Assembly (NCBI RefSeq): GCF_003688665.1
Contig: NZ_REFO01000011.1
Coordinates: 1 to 64,000, forward strand
Origin: Hydrogenothermus marinus
GTDB lineage: Bacteria; Aquificota; Aquificia; Aquificales; Hydrogenothermaceae
DNA length: 64,000 nucleotides
Reading direction: 5' to 3'
Shown: positions 16,910 through 25,641 of the stretch, one piece after another
Numbering within the stretch: position 1 is the first letter of the stretch
Layout of the letters: the number at the start of each line of letters is the position of its first letter
Program-made: the position numbers and the translations under genes
Notes under the pieces: model-generated
The model's database searches: none
Seen by the model: only the letters and a program-made list of their open reading frames with translations
What the model was told of the DNA's origin: nothing

Positions 16910-17905
16910 ATGGCAAGAAGATTTTATATAAACTCAAATGGTAGAATAAGAAGAAAAGAAAACACATTATACTTTGAAAGAGAAATAGATGGAGAAATAG
17001 AGAAAAAAGCATTACCAATAAATGATATAGATTCAATCTATATTTTTGGAGAAATTAATATAAACACAAAAGCATTAAACTTTTTAGCTCAAAATGATAT
17101 ACCTCTTCATATATTTAATTATTATGGATATTATTCAGGTTCTTTTTTACCTCGTAAAAAAAATGTATCAGGAAGTCTTATAGTAGAACAAGTAAAACAT
17201 CATATAGATAATCAAAAAAGGCAATATTTAGCAATTTCTTTTATAGAAGGGGCAGTCTATCATATTTTAAGAAATTTAAGAAAAAATGGAATTAATAAAG
17301 ATGATTATCAAGATATAGAAAAAGAGCTATTTCCAAAAATATTTAAAACAAAAACACCAGAAGAACTAATGGCAATTGAAGGTAATATAAGAGATAAATA
17401 TTATCAGCTTTTTAACAAAATAATAGAAAATGAAAATTTTTATATAGAAAAAAGAGATAAAAGACCACCATCAAATCCGATAAATGCATTAATTAGTTTT
17501 GGAAATACATTAATGTATAACACAGTATTAACAGAGATTTACAGAACCCAGTTAGAACCAACAATTAGCTATTTACATTCACCACAAGAAAAAAGATTTT
17601 CATTATCCTTAGATTTAGCAGAAATTTTCAAACCATTTATAGTTGATCCTATAATATTTTCTTTGATAAATAATCAAGTTATTTCTTTAAATGATTTTGA
17701 TACTGATTTAAACTATGCATACCTAAATGAAGAAGGAAGAAAAAAATTTCTTAAAGCTTATGAAGAAAAGCTTGCAAAAACTATAAAACATAGAAAACTA
17801 AAAAGAAAAGTATCGTATAAACAGTTAATAAGACTTGAATGCTATAAGCTTATAAAACATTTTATTGAAGATGAAGATTACAAACCTTTTAAAGCTTGGT
17901 GGTAA
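16910..17905 (+). CDS. cas1: CRISPR adaptation integrase Cas1
   Basis: Metal-dependent integrase that inserts new spacers at the leader end of arrays. Predicted metal ligands are E157 (LMAIEGN), H223 (SYLHSP) and D235 with E238 (LDLAEIFKP), spaced as in the family. The N-terminal beta domain reads RRKENTLYFER...LPINDIDSIYIFGEININTKALNFL. At 331 residues it has normal length. GAGG stands six bases before ATG. The gene ends two bases before the preferred cas2 start, and the pair should form the Cas1-Cas2 complex acting on the twin leaders. Confidence 0.97.
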   Translation: MARRFYINSNGRIRRKENTLYFEREIDGEIEKKALPINDIDSIYIFGEININTKALNFLAQNDIPLHIFNYYGYYSGSFLPRKKNVSGSLIVEQVKHHIDNQKRQYLAISFIEGAVYHILRNLRKNGINKDDYQDIEKELFPKIFKTKTPEELMAIEGNIRDKYYQLFNKIIENENFYIEKRDKRPPSNPINALISFGNTLMYNTVLTEIYRTQLEPTISYLHSPQEKRFSLSLDLAEIFKPFIVDPIIFSLINNQVISLNDFDTDLNYAYLNEEGRKKFLKAYEEKLAKTIKHRKLKRKVSYKQLIRLECYKLIKHFIEDEDYKPFKAWW

Positions 17906-17907
17906 TA

Positions 17908-18174
17908 ATGTATGTAATTGTCACTTATGATATTACAGATGATAAAAGATTGAACAAAGTAAGAAAAGTTTTAAAGAAATATCTTTATTGGTGTCAGCTT
18001 TCTACTTTTGAAGGGGAAATATCAGAAGGAAAACTTGAAAAGTGCAAATCAGAAATTTTTGATATAATAAATTTTGAAGAGGATAGCATATATTTTTTTG
18101 AAGTTAAAAATCCGAAAAATATAGTAAAGAAAGTAATAGGAATAGAAAAAAATTATATGGATAATATTCTTTAA
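17908..18174 (+). CDS. cas2: CRISPR adaptation protein Cas2
   Basis: Structural partner of Cas1 in spacer integration. The sequence MYVIVTYDITDDKRLNKVRKVLKKY with D8 is the classical ferredoxin-fold Cas2 start, followed by QLSTFEGEISEGKLEKC. I prefer ATG 17908 (88 residues) over the TTG at 17896, which would add four residues and overlap cas1. The C-terminus ends about 20 bases before the array 2 leader homology begins, with no visible terminator between them, so cas transcripts may run into array 2. Confidence 0.95.
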   Translation: MYVIVTYDITDDKRLNKVRKVLKKYLYWCQLSTFEGEISEGKLEKCKSEIFDIINFEEDSIYFFEVKNPKNIVKKVIGIEKNYMDNIL

Positions 18175-18192
18175 GGTATAATTAATTTGCAA

Positions 18193-18493
18193 GGCTACTT
18201 GGAAATAGAATAGGTAGGGGTCCCATTTAGTTCAGATTTTGTTTTTTTATAACTTTTTATGAAAATACATAACAAATTTTGATATGTAGTTGCATTTTGA
18301 ATAGAAAATATATTTCTGTGTAAGTTGGCTTTTTGTAATAATTTGCGAGAATATAACAGAAAATATATTTGCATTACTGGAGGTTTGATGCAACTTACTA
18401 TCATTTGCGAGGATTTTTAAAAATTTTTAAATCCTCTGAAAAGTGCAAAATTACTTGACAAGAGCAATTTTTTTTATTAACTTAAATTAACGG
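18193..18493 (+). promoter_or_regulatory. Leader of array 2 (right arm of leader inverted repeat)
   Basis: Leader of array 2, transcribed rightward, and the near-identical inverted partner of 3278-3576. TTGACA at 18455-18460 and TAACTT at 18478-18483 with a 17-base gap form the array promoter just before the first repeat at 18494. The GAGGATTT/AAATCCTC hairpin spans 18409-18436. The degenerate repeat core lies at 18222-18237 on the minus strand. Just beyond the clear homology, TTGCAA at 18187-18192 (as its complement) recalls the -35 region of the cas promoter, suggesting that the duplicated unit once included promoter sequence. Confidence 0.85.
18222..18237 (-). promoter_or_regulatory. Degenerate CRISPR repeat core, inverted copy beside cas2
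   Basis: CCCATTTAGTTCAGAT is the reverse complement of the element at 3535-3550 and thus an anti-repeat relative to array 2. A run of seven T follows on the plus strand. RNA reading through from cas2 would contain a segment complementary to the array repeat core (14 of 16 bases). Confidence 0.55.
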
Positions 18494-20130
18494 GTTTTAT
18501 CTGAACTATGTGGGGTAAAAAGTCCTTTTTTAATATTCTAATCAAACCACTTAACACTTGTTTTATCTGAACTATGTGGGGTAAAAAGTCGCACACGGTT
18601 GAGTTGAGAGTATTCAGAGGGACTTGTTTTATCTGAACTATGTGGGGTAAAAAGGTCAATTAAGATTTAAGAGTATTTTATCTTAAATATTAGTTTTATC
18701 TGAACTATGTGGGGTAAAAAGTATCTTCATCATAATCATATGTATATTCTTTTCTTTCAGTTTTATCTGAACTATGTGGGGTAAAAAGTCTTTTTCGATA
18801 GCTTCTTTTGAAACTTTTCTTTCTTTGTTTTATCTGAACTATGTGGGGTAAAAAGCTTATACACAACTGAGCCAAGACCAACTGGCAGTAGTTTTATCTG
18901 AACTATGTGGGGTAAAAAGTTTTGTGAGTGAATATTTCTATTAATCTTGAAGTTAGGTTTTATCTGAACTATGTGGGGTAAAAAGACTTTTTAAATATAT
19001 CTTCTGGAACATCTTCTAATGTTTTATCTGAACTATGTGGGGTAAAAAGTATTGTTTTCAGCATTAACATTCAGCCCAAGCTCAAGTTTTATCTGAACTA
19101 TGTGGGGTAAAAAGTCTTTATGAAAGGAGCTGTCTTATCTGGTGGAAAAGATAGTTTTATCTGAACTATGTGGGGTAAAAAGTTGTATTGTTCTCTTTTT
19201 TTGAATTTGTTTTCAAACTGTTTTATCTGAACTATGTGGGGTAAAAAGTATTTCCTTAAATTAATCTTTTTCAATTCTTCCTCTAAGTTTTATCTGAACT
19301 ATGTGGGGTAAAAAGATCCTTCTTTTACTTCTTTTACTAAATTTTTCATAACTAAGTTTTATCTGAACTATGTGGGGTAAAAAGTTTCTTTTCAGTTTTT
19401 CTATTATCTTTTCGTTATCCAAGTTTTATCTGAACTATGTGGGGTAAAAAGTCTTGCTTTATTTTTTCTTTTTAAAAATATTGACAAACAGTTTTATCTG
19501 AACTATGTGGGGTAAAAAGTATTTTTGGTCATTTGTTATTTATTTTATGTTTTTTCATGTTTTATCTGAACTATGTGGGGTAAAAAGGAGACAGAGCAAT
19601 TTATAGCTTTAGCTACTTTATCCCAAGTTTTATCTGAACTATGTGGGGTAAAAAGATAAGGATATTCAAATCTTGTTCCATTTGTTATTCTTTCTACGTT
19701 TTATCTGAACTATGTGGGGTAAAAAGAAGTTTCTTCTTAAACGATTGCTTAAAAGCTTCTATGTTTTATCTGAACTATGTGGGGTAAAAAGAGTTCCAGC
19801 ATTTGATAATGAATCAATTGGTGATTGTGTTTTATCTGAACTATGTGGGGTAAAAAGTAGGAGATAGTTTATTTTGTGATTAATTAAATAACAGGAGGTT
19901 TTATCTGAACTATGTGGGGTAAAAAGAGTAAGATTTACATAGATGAGAAATACATCAATATACTAGTTTTATCTGAACTATGTGGGGTAAAAAGTAATCT
20001 TCCCCTTTCACATTTACATCTTTCTTCTTAAGAGTTTTATCTGAACTATGTGGGGTAAAAAGACCTATACATTAGCTACGGATATGCCTATTGTAAAAGA
20101 TGTTTTATCTGAACTATGTGGGGTAAAAAT
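18494..20130 (+). CRISPR. CRISPR array 2: 25 repeats, 24 spacers (29-nt type I-B repeat)
   Basis: Twenty-five 29-nt repeats (starting GTTTTATCTGAAC, ending GGGGTAAAAAG) run from 18494 to 20130 with spacers of about 35-42 nt. All carry the GGGG form; the last copy (20102-20130) has T instead of G at its final base, marking the leader-distal end. The leader lies to the left, so transcription is rightward, in the same direction as the cas operon. The repeat differs from that of array 1 by one base. No spacer is obviously shared between the two arrays. The spacer at 19115-19153 contains an open frame beginning MKGAVLSGGKD. Confidence 0.99.
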
Positions 20131-20220
20131 ATTGCGGAAAACAAGCTGAAAAGTGTATAAGCTTTTAGAGAAATTTGAGTTATAATTAAACTCTATAATT
20201 CTTTGGAGAAATTAAAAAAA

Positions 20221-20982
20221 ATGTCAAAATATAAAGTTCTTCTTGTTAATGATGATGGATATTTATCTCCTGGTATAAATGCAATTAGAGATGTTCTTCT
20301 TGAAAATAATTTTGAAGTTATCACCATTGCTCCAGATAGAAATATGTCTGGAACAAGCCATTCTCTAACTTTCACAAGACCTTTAAAAATAGAAAAATAT
20401 AAAGAGAATTTTTATTATGTGATAGATGGGACACCTGCAGATTGTGTACACTTAGGCTATTACGTAATTTTAAAGGAAGAAAAACCTGATATTTTAGTTT
20501 CTGGAATAAATACAGGTCCAAACTTAGGAAATGATATTTTCTATTCTGGAACTGTAGGAGCTGCAAGAGAAGGAACATCTTTTGGAATACCTTCAATTGC
20601 TTTATCTCCAGCATCTTCAAAGAATGTAGATTTTAAAAAAATAGCAAATATATCTTTAAAAATAATTAACAAAGTTTTAGAAAAATCTCTTCCAAAAGGA
20701 ACATTTCTTAATATAAATTTCCCAGTTTCAGATATAAAAGGTTTTAGAATAACAAAACAAGGAAGAGGTGCTTATCAAGAAAAAATTCAAAAGTATATAT
20801 CTCCATCTAAGGAAACTTATTACTGGATTGGTGGTGAAGAATCTCTATGTGAAATATGTGAAAAAGATTCAGATTATACAGCAGTACAACAAGGATATGT
20901 ATCTATAACTCCTATTAAGCTTGATTTAACAGATTACAATTCTATAAAAACTTTAGAAAGTAAAGGTTTTATTGATTTTTAA
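20221..20982 (+). CDS. surE: 5'/3'-nucleotidase SurE
   Basis: Survival protein SurE, a metal-dependent phosphatase that hydrolyses nucleoside monophosphates in the cytoplasm. The N-terminal VLLVNDDGY (N10, D11, D12) provides metal ligands, [13 protein letters not shown] and [25 protein letters not shown] are the conserved active-site loops, and TPADCVHLG is also typical. About 253 residues from ATG 20221; a TTG at 20203 is in frame but overlaps the probable GGAG site. It follows array 2 by about 90 bases, in which TTATAATTAAACTCTATAATT may contain its -10 region. An ordinary housekeeping gene outside the CRISPR island. Confidence 0.95.
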   Translation: MSKYKVLLVNDDGYLSPGINAIRDVLLENNFEVITIAPDRNMSGTSHSLTFTRPLKIEKYKENFYYVIDGTPADCVHLGYYVILKEEKPDILVSGINTGPNLGNDIFYSGTVGAAREGTSFGIPSIALSPASSKNVDFKKIANISLKIINKVLEKSLPKGTFLNINFPVSDIKGFRITKQGRGAYQEKIQKYISPSKETYYWIGGEESLCEICEKDSDYTAVQQGYVSITPIKLDLTDYNSIKTLESKGFIDF

Positions 20983-21027
20983 GTCAATTTTAAATAATTT
21001 AATATGAAAAAATTATGGAGGAAAAAT

Positions 21028-21486
21028 ATGGACAAAGAAAAACTACAGTATTTTAGAAATCTTTTACTTGAAAAAAAGAAAGGAATTTTAAGTAGGTACT
21101 TAGAGAATGAAGAAATAATAAGAAAAATGAAAGAAGAAGAGCTTACAATACCAGAACAACTTGAAGATTATGCCAATTTTAATATTTCAGAAATATTACT
21201 TGGAGAAATGGAAGATGTTGAAATTAAGATTATTCGTGAGATAGATAAAGCATTAGAAAGAATCAACGATGGTACTTACGGATATTGTGAAGTTTGTGGA
21301 AAACCTATAGAAGAAAAAAGATTAGAAGCTATTCCTTGGACTACACTCTGCATTGAGCATGCAAAAGAAGCAGAGAAATATCAATTAACTCCAGATTCTG
21401 TTTATAAAGATTATTTAGAAGAAAGCCTTATACCTTATGATGAAGAATTAGATAAAGAAATAAAAGAAGAAGGATTTGATAAATGA
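21028..21486 (+). CDS. DksA/TraR family zinc-finger protein
   Basis: A 152-residue coiled-coil plus zinc-finger protein of the DksA/TraR family, which binds the RNA polymerase secondary channel and modulates transcription. Residues 1-85 are helical and charged; the finger has C87-x2-C90 and C108-x2-H111, so the last ligand is His instead of the usual Cys. ATG 21028 is preceded by GGAGG at ideal spacing; the upstream ATG at 21004 is less likely. It ends at a bidirectional terminator shared with rpoD, an appropriate partner. Whether it acts as a true DksA cannot be told from sequence alone. Confidence 0.88.
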   Translation: MDKEKLQYFRNLLLEKKKGILSRYLENEEIIRKMKEEELTIPEQLEDYANFNISEILLGEMEDVEIKIIREIDKALERINDGTYGYCEVCGKPIEEKRLEAIPWTTLCIEHAKEAEKYQLTPDSVYKDYLEESLIPYDEELDKEIKEEGFDK

Positions 21487-21511
21487 AAAAAGGGCTTTAA
21501 AGCCCTTTTTT
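21486..21511. terminator. Bidirectional intrinsic terminator (dksA-like / rpoD)
   Basis: AAGGGCTTTAAAGCCCTT forms a short perfect hairpin flanked by A-runs and T-runs on both sides, so it can end transcription from the dksA-like gene on the plus strand and rpoD on the minus strand. Confidence 0.9.
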
Positions 21512-21512
21512 A

Positions 21513-23267
21513 TTAATCTTCACAGAAAGGTCTAAGGAATTTAGCTCTGTGAGGATGTCTTAATTTTCTTAATGCTTTTGATTCTATTTGTCTAATTCTT
21601 TCTCTTGTAACACCAAACTTTTTACCTACTTGTTCTAATGTATATTCAGTATCATCTTCAAGTCCAAATCTGCATCTTAATACTTCTTCCTCTCTTTCTG
21701 ATAATGTAGATAAAACTTCTTCAAGTTGTTGTCTTAATGCTTTTTTAAGTACATAATCTTCTGGAGATACAACTGTTTTATCTTCTAAGAAATCAACAAG
21801 ATGTGATTCATCATCATCTCCAACAGGTTTTTCAAGTGATATAGGTTCTTGAGATGTTCTTAATATTTTTCTAACTTTATCTGCTGGCATTCCTACTTTT
21901 TTAGCTATCTCTTCAGGAGTTGGTTCTCTACCAAGTTCTTGGAACATAGCCCTTGATACTCTTGTTAATTTATTAATTGTTTCTATCATATGAACAGGAA
22001 TTCTTATTGTTCTTGCTTGATCTGCTATTGCTCTTGTAATTGCTTGTCTAATCCACCATGTTGCATAAGTTGAAAATTTATATCCTTTTTTATAATCAAA
22101 TTTATCAACAGCTTTCATTAAACCAATATTTCCTTCTTGAATTAAATCTAAGAATTGAAGACCTCTATTTGTGTATTTTTTAGCTATTGATACAACAAGT
22201 CTTAAGTTAGATTGAACAATAAATTGTTTTGTATCATTAACTTCTTTTCTACCTTCATTTATGATCTGCATTACATGATCAAACTCTGTAGGTACTGTTC
22301 CTATTTTTTCTTTTAATTGCTCTATTTCTTCTTTTAGTTTTAAAGTTTCTGATTTTAATATTTCAAATCTTCCGAAAGAAAGACCATTTTCTTCAATTTT
22401 CTTTAAAAATTCATCATTATATTCTTGAATTTCAAGAATTTTGAGAGTTGGATCTATTTTCTTTAATCTTCTAATTCTCTTTTCATAATCTCTTTGTTTA
22501 GTTTTTAACTGTTTATAAAGGTTTCTAAGTTCGTCAGCTATTTTATCAATTTTTGTAAATTTAATATTTAATGATTTTATAAATCTATTAGTTTTTGCAT
22601 GATTTTTTAAAAATTCTTTTTTAAGATTTTCATCATCTGGATTTTGGATTATTTTTTCTTCAAGTTTTCTTAAATTTTTATACATTTTAGCAAGTTGAAT
22701 ACCTTTATCGATAAAATCTCTTGTAATTTCATCAATAATAATTTCTTCATCTACATCTTCATTATCATCATAATCTGATGTATCAAGATTTATAAGATCT
22801 TTAACTTTCATTTTTCCATCAGCTATTTTTGCCCAGTCATCAAGCAGTCTTTCAATTAAAAAGGAAGTTCTTAAAAGGCCTCTAAATACTTTTTTTCTTC
22901 CTCTTTCTATATCCATAGATAGTTGTATTTCTTGCTCTCTTGTAAGAAGAGGGATTTTACCCATTTCTTTTAAATAAAGTTTTACAGGGTCATCTGTTTT
23001 TGCCCATACATCATCTGATAATTCCATTCCTAAACCCGTAGATTCTTCATTTTCATCTTCAGAAAATTCAGATTTTTCTTCTGGCTTTGGATTATCAACT
23101 ACATCAATATTTAATTCATTAAGGTATTCTATTAAATCTTCAAGCTCATCTGAAAGAAGTAAATCTTCATCAATAATATCGCTTAATTCTTTGTAAGTAA
23201 CATATCCTTTTTCCTTGGCTAAGATAATTACTTTTCTAACATCATCTCTTTCATACATCATTCCCAA
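21513..23267 (-). CDS. rpoD: RNA polymerase primary sigma factor RpoD
   Basis: Housekeeping sigma-70, 584 residues. Domain 1.1-like acidic N-terminus, region 1.2 [21 protein letters not shown], a charged non-conserved region with coiled-coil character, region 2 ([38 protein letters not shown]), region 3, and region 4 with [21 protein letters not shown] and [19 protein letters not shown] are all present. I favour the TTG at 23267 as start: AGGAGG lies seven bases before it, whereas the ATG two codons later is 13 bases away. The gene is 15 bases downstream of dnaG, the classical macromolecular synthesis arrangement. Confidence 0.97.
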   Translation of the reverse strand: MGMMYERDDVRKVIILAKEKGYVTYKELSDIIDEDLLLSDELEDLIEYLNELNIDVVDNPKPEEKSEFSEDENEESTGLGMELSDDVWAKTDDPVKLYLKEMGKIPLLTREQEIQLSMDIERGRKKVFRGLLRTSFLIERLLDDWAKIADGKMKVKDLINLDTSDYDDNEDVDEEIIIDEITRDFIDKGIQLAKMYKNLRKLEEKIIQNPDDENLKKEFLKNHAKTNRFIKSLNIKFTKIDKIADELRNLYKQLKTKQRDYEKRIRRLKKIDPTLKILEIQEYNDEFLKKIEENGLSFGRFEILKSETLKLKEEIEQLKEKIGTVPTEFDHVMQIINEGRKEVNDTKQFIVQSNLRLVVSIAKKYTNRGLQFLDLIQEGNIGLMKAVDKFDYKKGYKFSTYATWWIRQAITRAIADQARTIRIPVHMIETINKLTRVSRAMFQELGREPTPEEIAKKVGMPADKVRKILRTSQEPISLEKPVGDDDESHLVDFLEDKTVVSPEDYVLKKALRQQLEEVLSTLSEREEEVLRCRFGLEDDTEYTLEQVGKKFGVTRERIRQIESKALRKLRHPHRAKFLRPFCED

Positions 23268-23281
23268 GGTCTTTCCTCCTG

Positions 23282-24919
23282 TTAAAGGTTTTTAAATTTT
23301 GGATCTAATTGTTTCAAAGCTTTTATTTCTTCCAATCTCTTTTTAAAAGCTTCTTCTGGATCTATTTCTGATATTAAGGAGCTTATCTTAATTTCCTCTT
23401 TTTTCTTTTCAATTAGAAGTTTTTCAATAGCTTCATGGAGAGATCTGGTGTCTATAGGTATATTTTCAAGACCTTTTATACTTTCATATTCAACTTCATT
23501 ATTTGCTAAATAATCTAATAAATATTTAAAATAATCAGAGCCTAAAATTTTATCATATTTACCTAAAATATTCAAGGTTTCTTCTTTATTTAAAAGCAAA
23601 CTCTTTAATATAATTTTTTCATTAAAACTAAGATTTTCTAAATTTAAAACTTCTTCTGAATTTTCTTCCATATAATCTGATATTTCCTTAGGTTTAACTT
23701 CTAAGAAGTTTTTATCTATTCCTGTAGTTTTTGAAAGTAGATTTATATATTCGCCAATCAATACTTTATCCTTACTATATGAAATAACATCTAAAAATAT
23801 ATCTATAAGTTTTTTCCTTTTTCTTAAATCCTGTGTTAATTTAATTCTTTCTATTAAAAAGTCAAGAAAGTTTTGTGATTTTTCTAATTGCTCTTTAAAA
23901 GCTTTATATCCTTCTTTGGCAAGTTCGTCTGGGTCTTTTTGAGATATAGGATTGTAAAAAACTTCTATGCCTTCATATAAAAATATTTTTGCCGCTCTTA
24001 TTGCCGCTTTCTTACCTGCTTCGTCAGAATCAAATAGTAAAATTACTTTATTTATAAATTTTTTTAATTGTTTTGCATGATTTAAAGTTAAAGCTGTTCC
24101 TAGGGTTGCTACTATATTTTTTATACCTATCTGATATGGAGATATTACATCAAAATATCCTTCTACTAAAATAGCTTCTTTTTCTTCTCTAATTGCATCT
24201 TTTGATTCATAAAGGCCATATAAAATTTTGCTTTTTTTATAAAGTGTTGAATCTGGAGAATTTATATATTTAGCACCTTTATTATTAATAGTTCTACCAC
24301 CAAAACCAACTACTCTTCCTTGTATATCTTTTATTGGAAATATTATTCTTCCTGAAAATCTATCTTTTTTATTATCTATAGATGATATAACCCCTGCTTT
24401 CACAAGAAACTCTTTATTTATTCCTTCTTTTTCAATCCAATTTAAGAACGAGTTATCTTCAGGAGAGTATCCAATATCAAATTTATCTATTGTTGAAGGT
24501 AATATATTTCTTTCTGTAAGATATTTTCTAGCTTCTGGATATTTTTTTAGATTTTCTTTATAAAAGTTTAGAACTTTATTTAAAATTTCATAAAGATTTT
24601 TATATTCTTTTGTTCTATCTTTTCCTACAAATTTAAGGTTAATATTATATTTTTCTGCTAATTTTTTTATTGCCTGTGAATAAGATATTCCTTCATACTC
24701 TATAAGAAAAGAAATAGCATTTCCACTTTTTCCACAACCAAAACATTTCCATATATTTTTTTGAGGAGAAACATAAAAAGAAGGGGTTTTTTCTGAATGG
24801 AAAGGACATAAAGCTCTATATGAGCTACCAACTCTTTCTAAATCAAGATATTCAGATATAACATCATAAACATTTGCTACTGATTTAACTTCTTCAATAC
24901 TATCTGGGGATATAGCCAT
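23282..24919 (-). CDS. dnaG: DNA primase DnaG
   Basis: Synthesises RNA primers for replication. The N-terminal zinc-binding CHC2 domain has C38, H41, C59 and C62; the TOPRIM catalytic core contains [16 protein letters not shown] and [32 protein letters not shown] precedes it. The C-terminal part, which normally binds helicase DnaB, is shorter and lysine/glutamate rich; total 545 residues is on the short side but within range. The RBS GAGG is close to the ATG. It is followed by rpoD, forming a two-gene operon divergent from the glutamine amidotransferase gene. Confidence 0.96.
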   Translation of the reverse strand: MAISPDSIEEVKSVANVYDVISEYLDLERVGSSYRALCPFHSEKTPSFYVSPQKNIWKCFGCGKSGNAISFLIEYEGISYSQAIKKLAEKYNINLKFVGKDRTKEYKNLYEILNKVLNFYKENLKKYPEARKYLTERNILPSTIDKFDIGYSPEDNSFLNWIEKEGINKEFLVKAGVISSIDNKKDRFSGRIIFPIKDIQGRVVGFGGRTINNKGAKYINSPDSTLYKKSKILYGLYESKDAIREEKEAILVEGYFDVISPYQIGIKNIVATLGTALTLNHAKQLKKFINKVILLFDSDEAGKKAAIRAAKIFLYEGIEVFYNPISQKDPDELAKEGYKAFKEQLEKSQNFLDFLIERIKLTQDLRKRKKLIDIFLDVISYSKDKVLIGEYINLLSKTTGIDKNFLEVKPKEISDYMEENSEEVLNLENLSFNEKIILKSLLLNKEETLNILGKYDKILGSDYFKYLLDYLANNEVEYESIKGLENIPIDTRSLHEAIEKLLIEKKKEEIKISSLISEIDPEEAFKKRLEEIKALKQLDPKFKNL

Positions 24920-25038
24920 TAAATCCTCAAAACTTGAAAAGGAAATTTTTTAGAATATAAATATAAACTTAAAAAAATTTTTAGCAATACAAAATGATAA
25001 AATTTATATTTATAAAATTTTAAAAGGTGTAAAAGAAA

Positions 25039-25641
25039 ATGAAAATTTTAATGATTGATAATTATGATTCTTTTACATATAACATTGTTCAATATTTTTA
25101 CGAACTTGGTGCAGAAGTAGATGTAAGAAGGAATGATAAAATCACTATAGAGGAAATAAAAAACATAAAAGATCTTGATGCTATTGTAATATCCCCGGGC
25201 CCGTGTAGTCCTAATGAAGCTGGAATTTCTGTAGATGTGATAAAAGAGTTTAAAGATAAGTATCCTATACTTGGAGTATGTCTTGGTCATCAATCAATTG
25301 GAGTAGCATTTGGAGCTAAAATAATAAAAGCTAAATGCTTAATGCATGGAAAAACTTCTATGATTTATCATAATGGAAAAGATTTATTTGAAAATATACC
25401 AAATCCTTTTGAAGCAGTAAGGTATCATTCTCTTGTTATAGATAAATCAAGTTTACCTGAAGATATAGAAATTACAGCTTGGACTAAAGAAGATGACGAG
25501 ATAATGGGAATAAAACATAAAAAATATCCTATTTATGGTATTCAGTTTCATCCAGAGTCTGTACTGACAAAATATGGCATAGAATTACTTAAAAACTTTT
25601 TAAATATTATTGAAAAAACTAAAAGTCAAAAGGTAAGCTAA
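25039..25641 (+). CDS. trpG: Anthranilate/aminodeoxychorismate synthase glutamine amidotransferase
   Basis: A 200-residue class I glutamine amidotransferase that supplies ammonia to anthranilate synthase (TrpE) or aminodeoxychorismate synthase (PabB). The catalytic Cys is C81 in GVCLGHQS; His and Glu lie in IQFHPESVL; the oxyanion-loop segment SPGPCSPNEAG is present. The start MKILMIDNYDSFTYNIVQYF is the classical TrpG/PabA N-terminus. No trpE or pabB is adjacent, so it may serve both pathways as in many bacteria; the symbol is therefore tentative. Its 3' end overlaps the convergent TamB-like gene by 23 bases. Confidence 0.88.
   Translation: MKILMIDNYDSFTYNIVQYFYELGAEVDVRRNDKITIEEIKNIKDLDAIVISPGPCSPNEAGISVDVIKEFKDKYPILGVCLGHQSIGVAFGAKIIKAKCLMHGKTSMIYHNGKDLFENIPNPFEAVRYHSLVIDKSSLPEDIEITAWTKEDDEIMGIKHKKYPIYGIQFHPESVLTKYGIELLKNFLNIIEKTKSQKVS

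Noticed and set aside
18195-18404. Reading frame within the array 2 leader on the minus strand
   Set aside because: It is the leader itself, matched noncoding at 3278-3576 in inverted orientation, where differences include indels that would break the frame.
18477-18659. Reading frame with repeats FLPHIVQIKQV
   Set aside because: It is a translation of CRISPR repeats, not a repetitive protein.
2590-20130. Insertion sequences or transposase genes flanking the CRISPR island
   Set aside because: No transposase-like frame or terminal inverted repeats other than the leaders were found.
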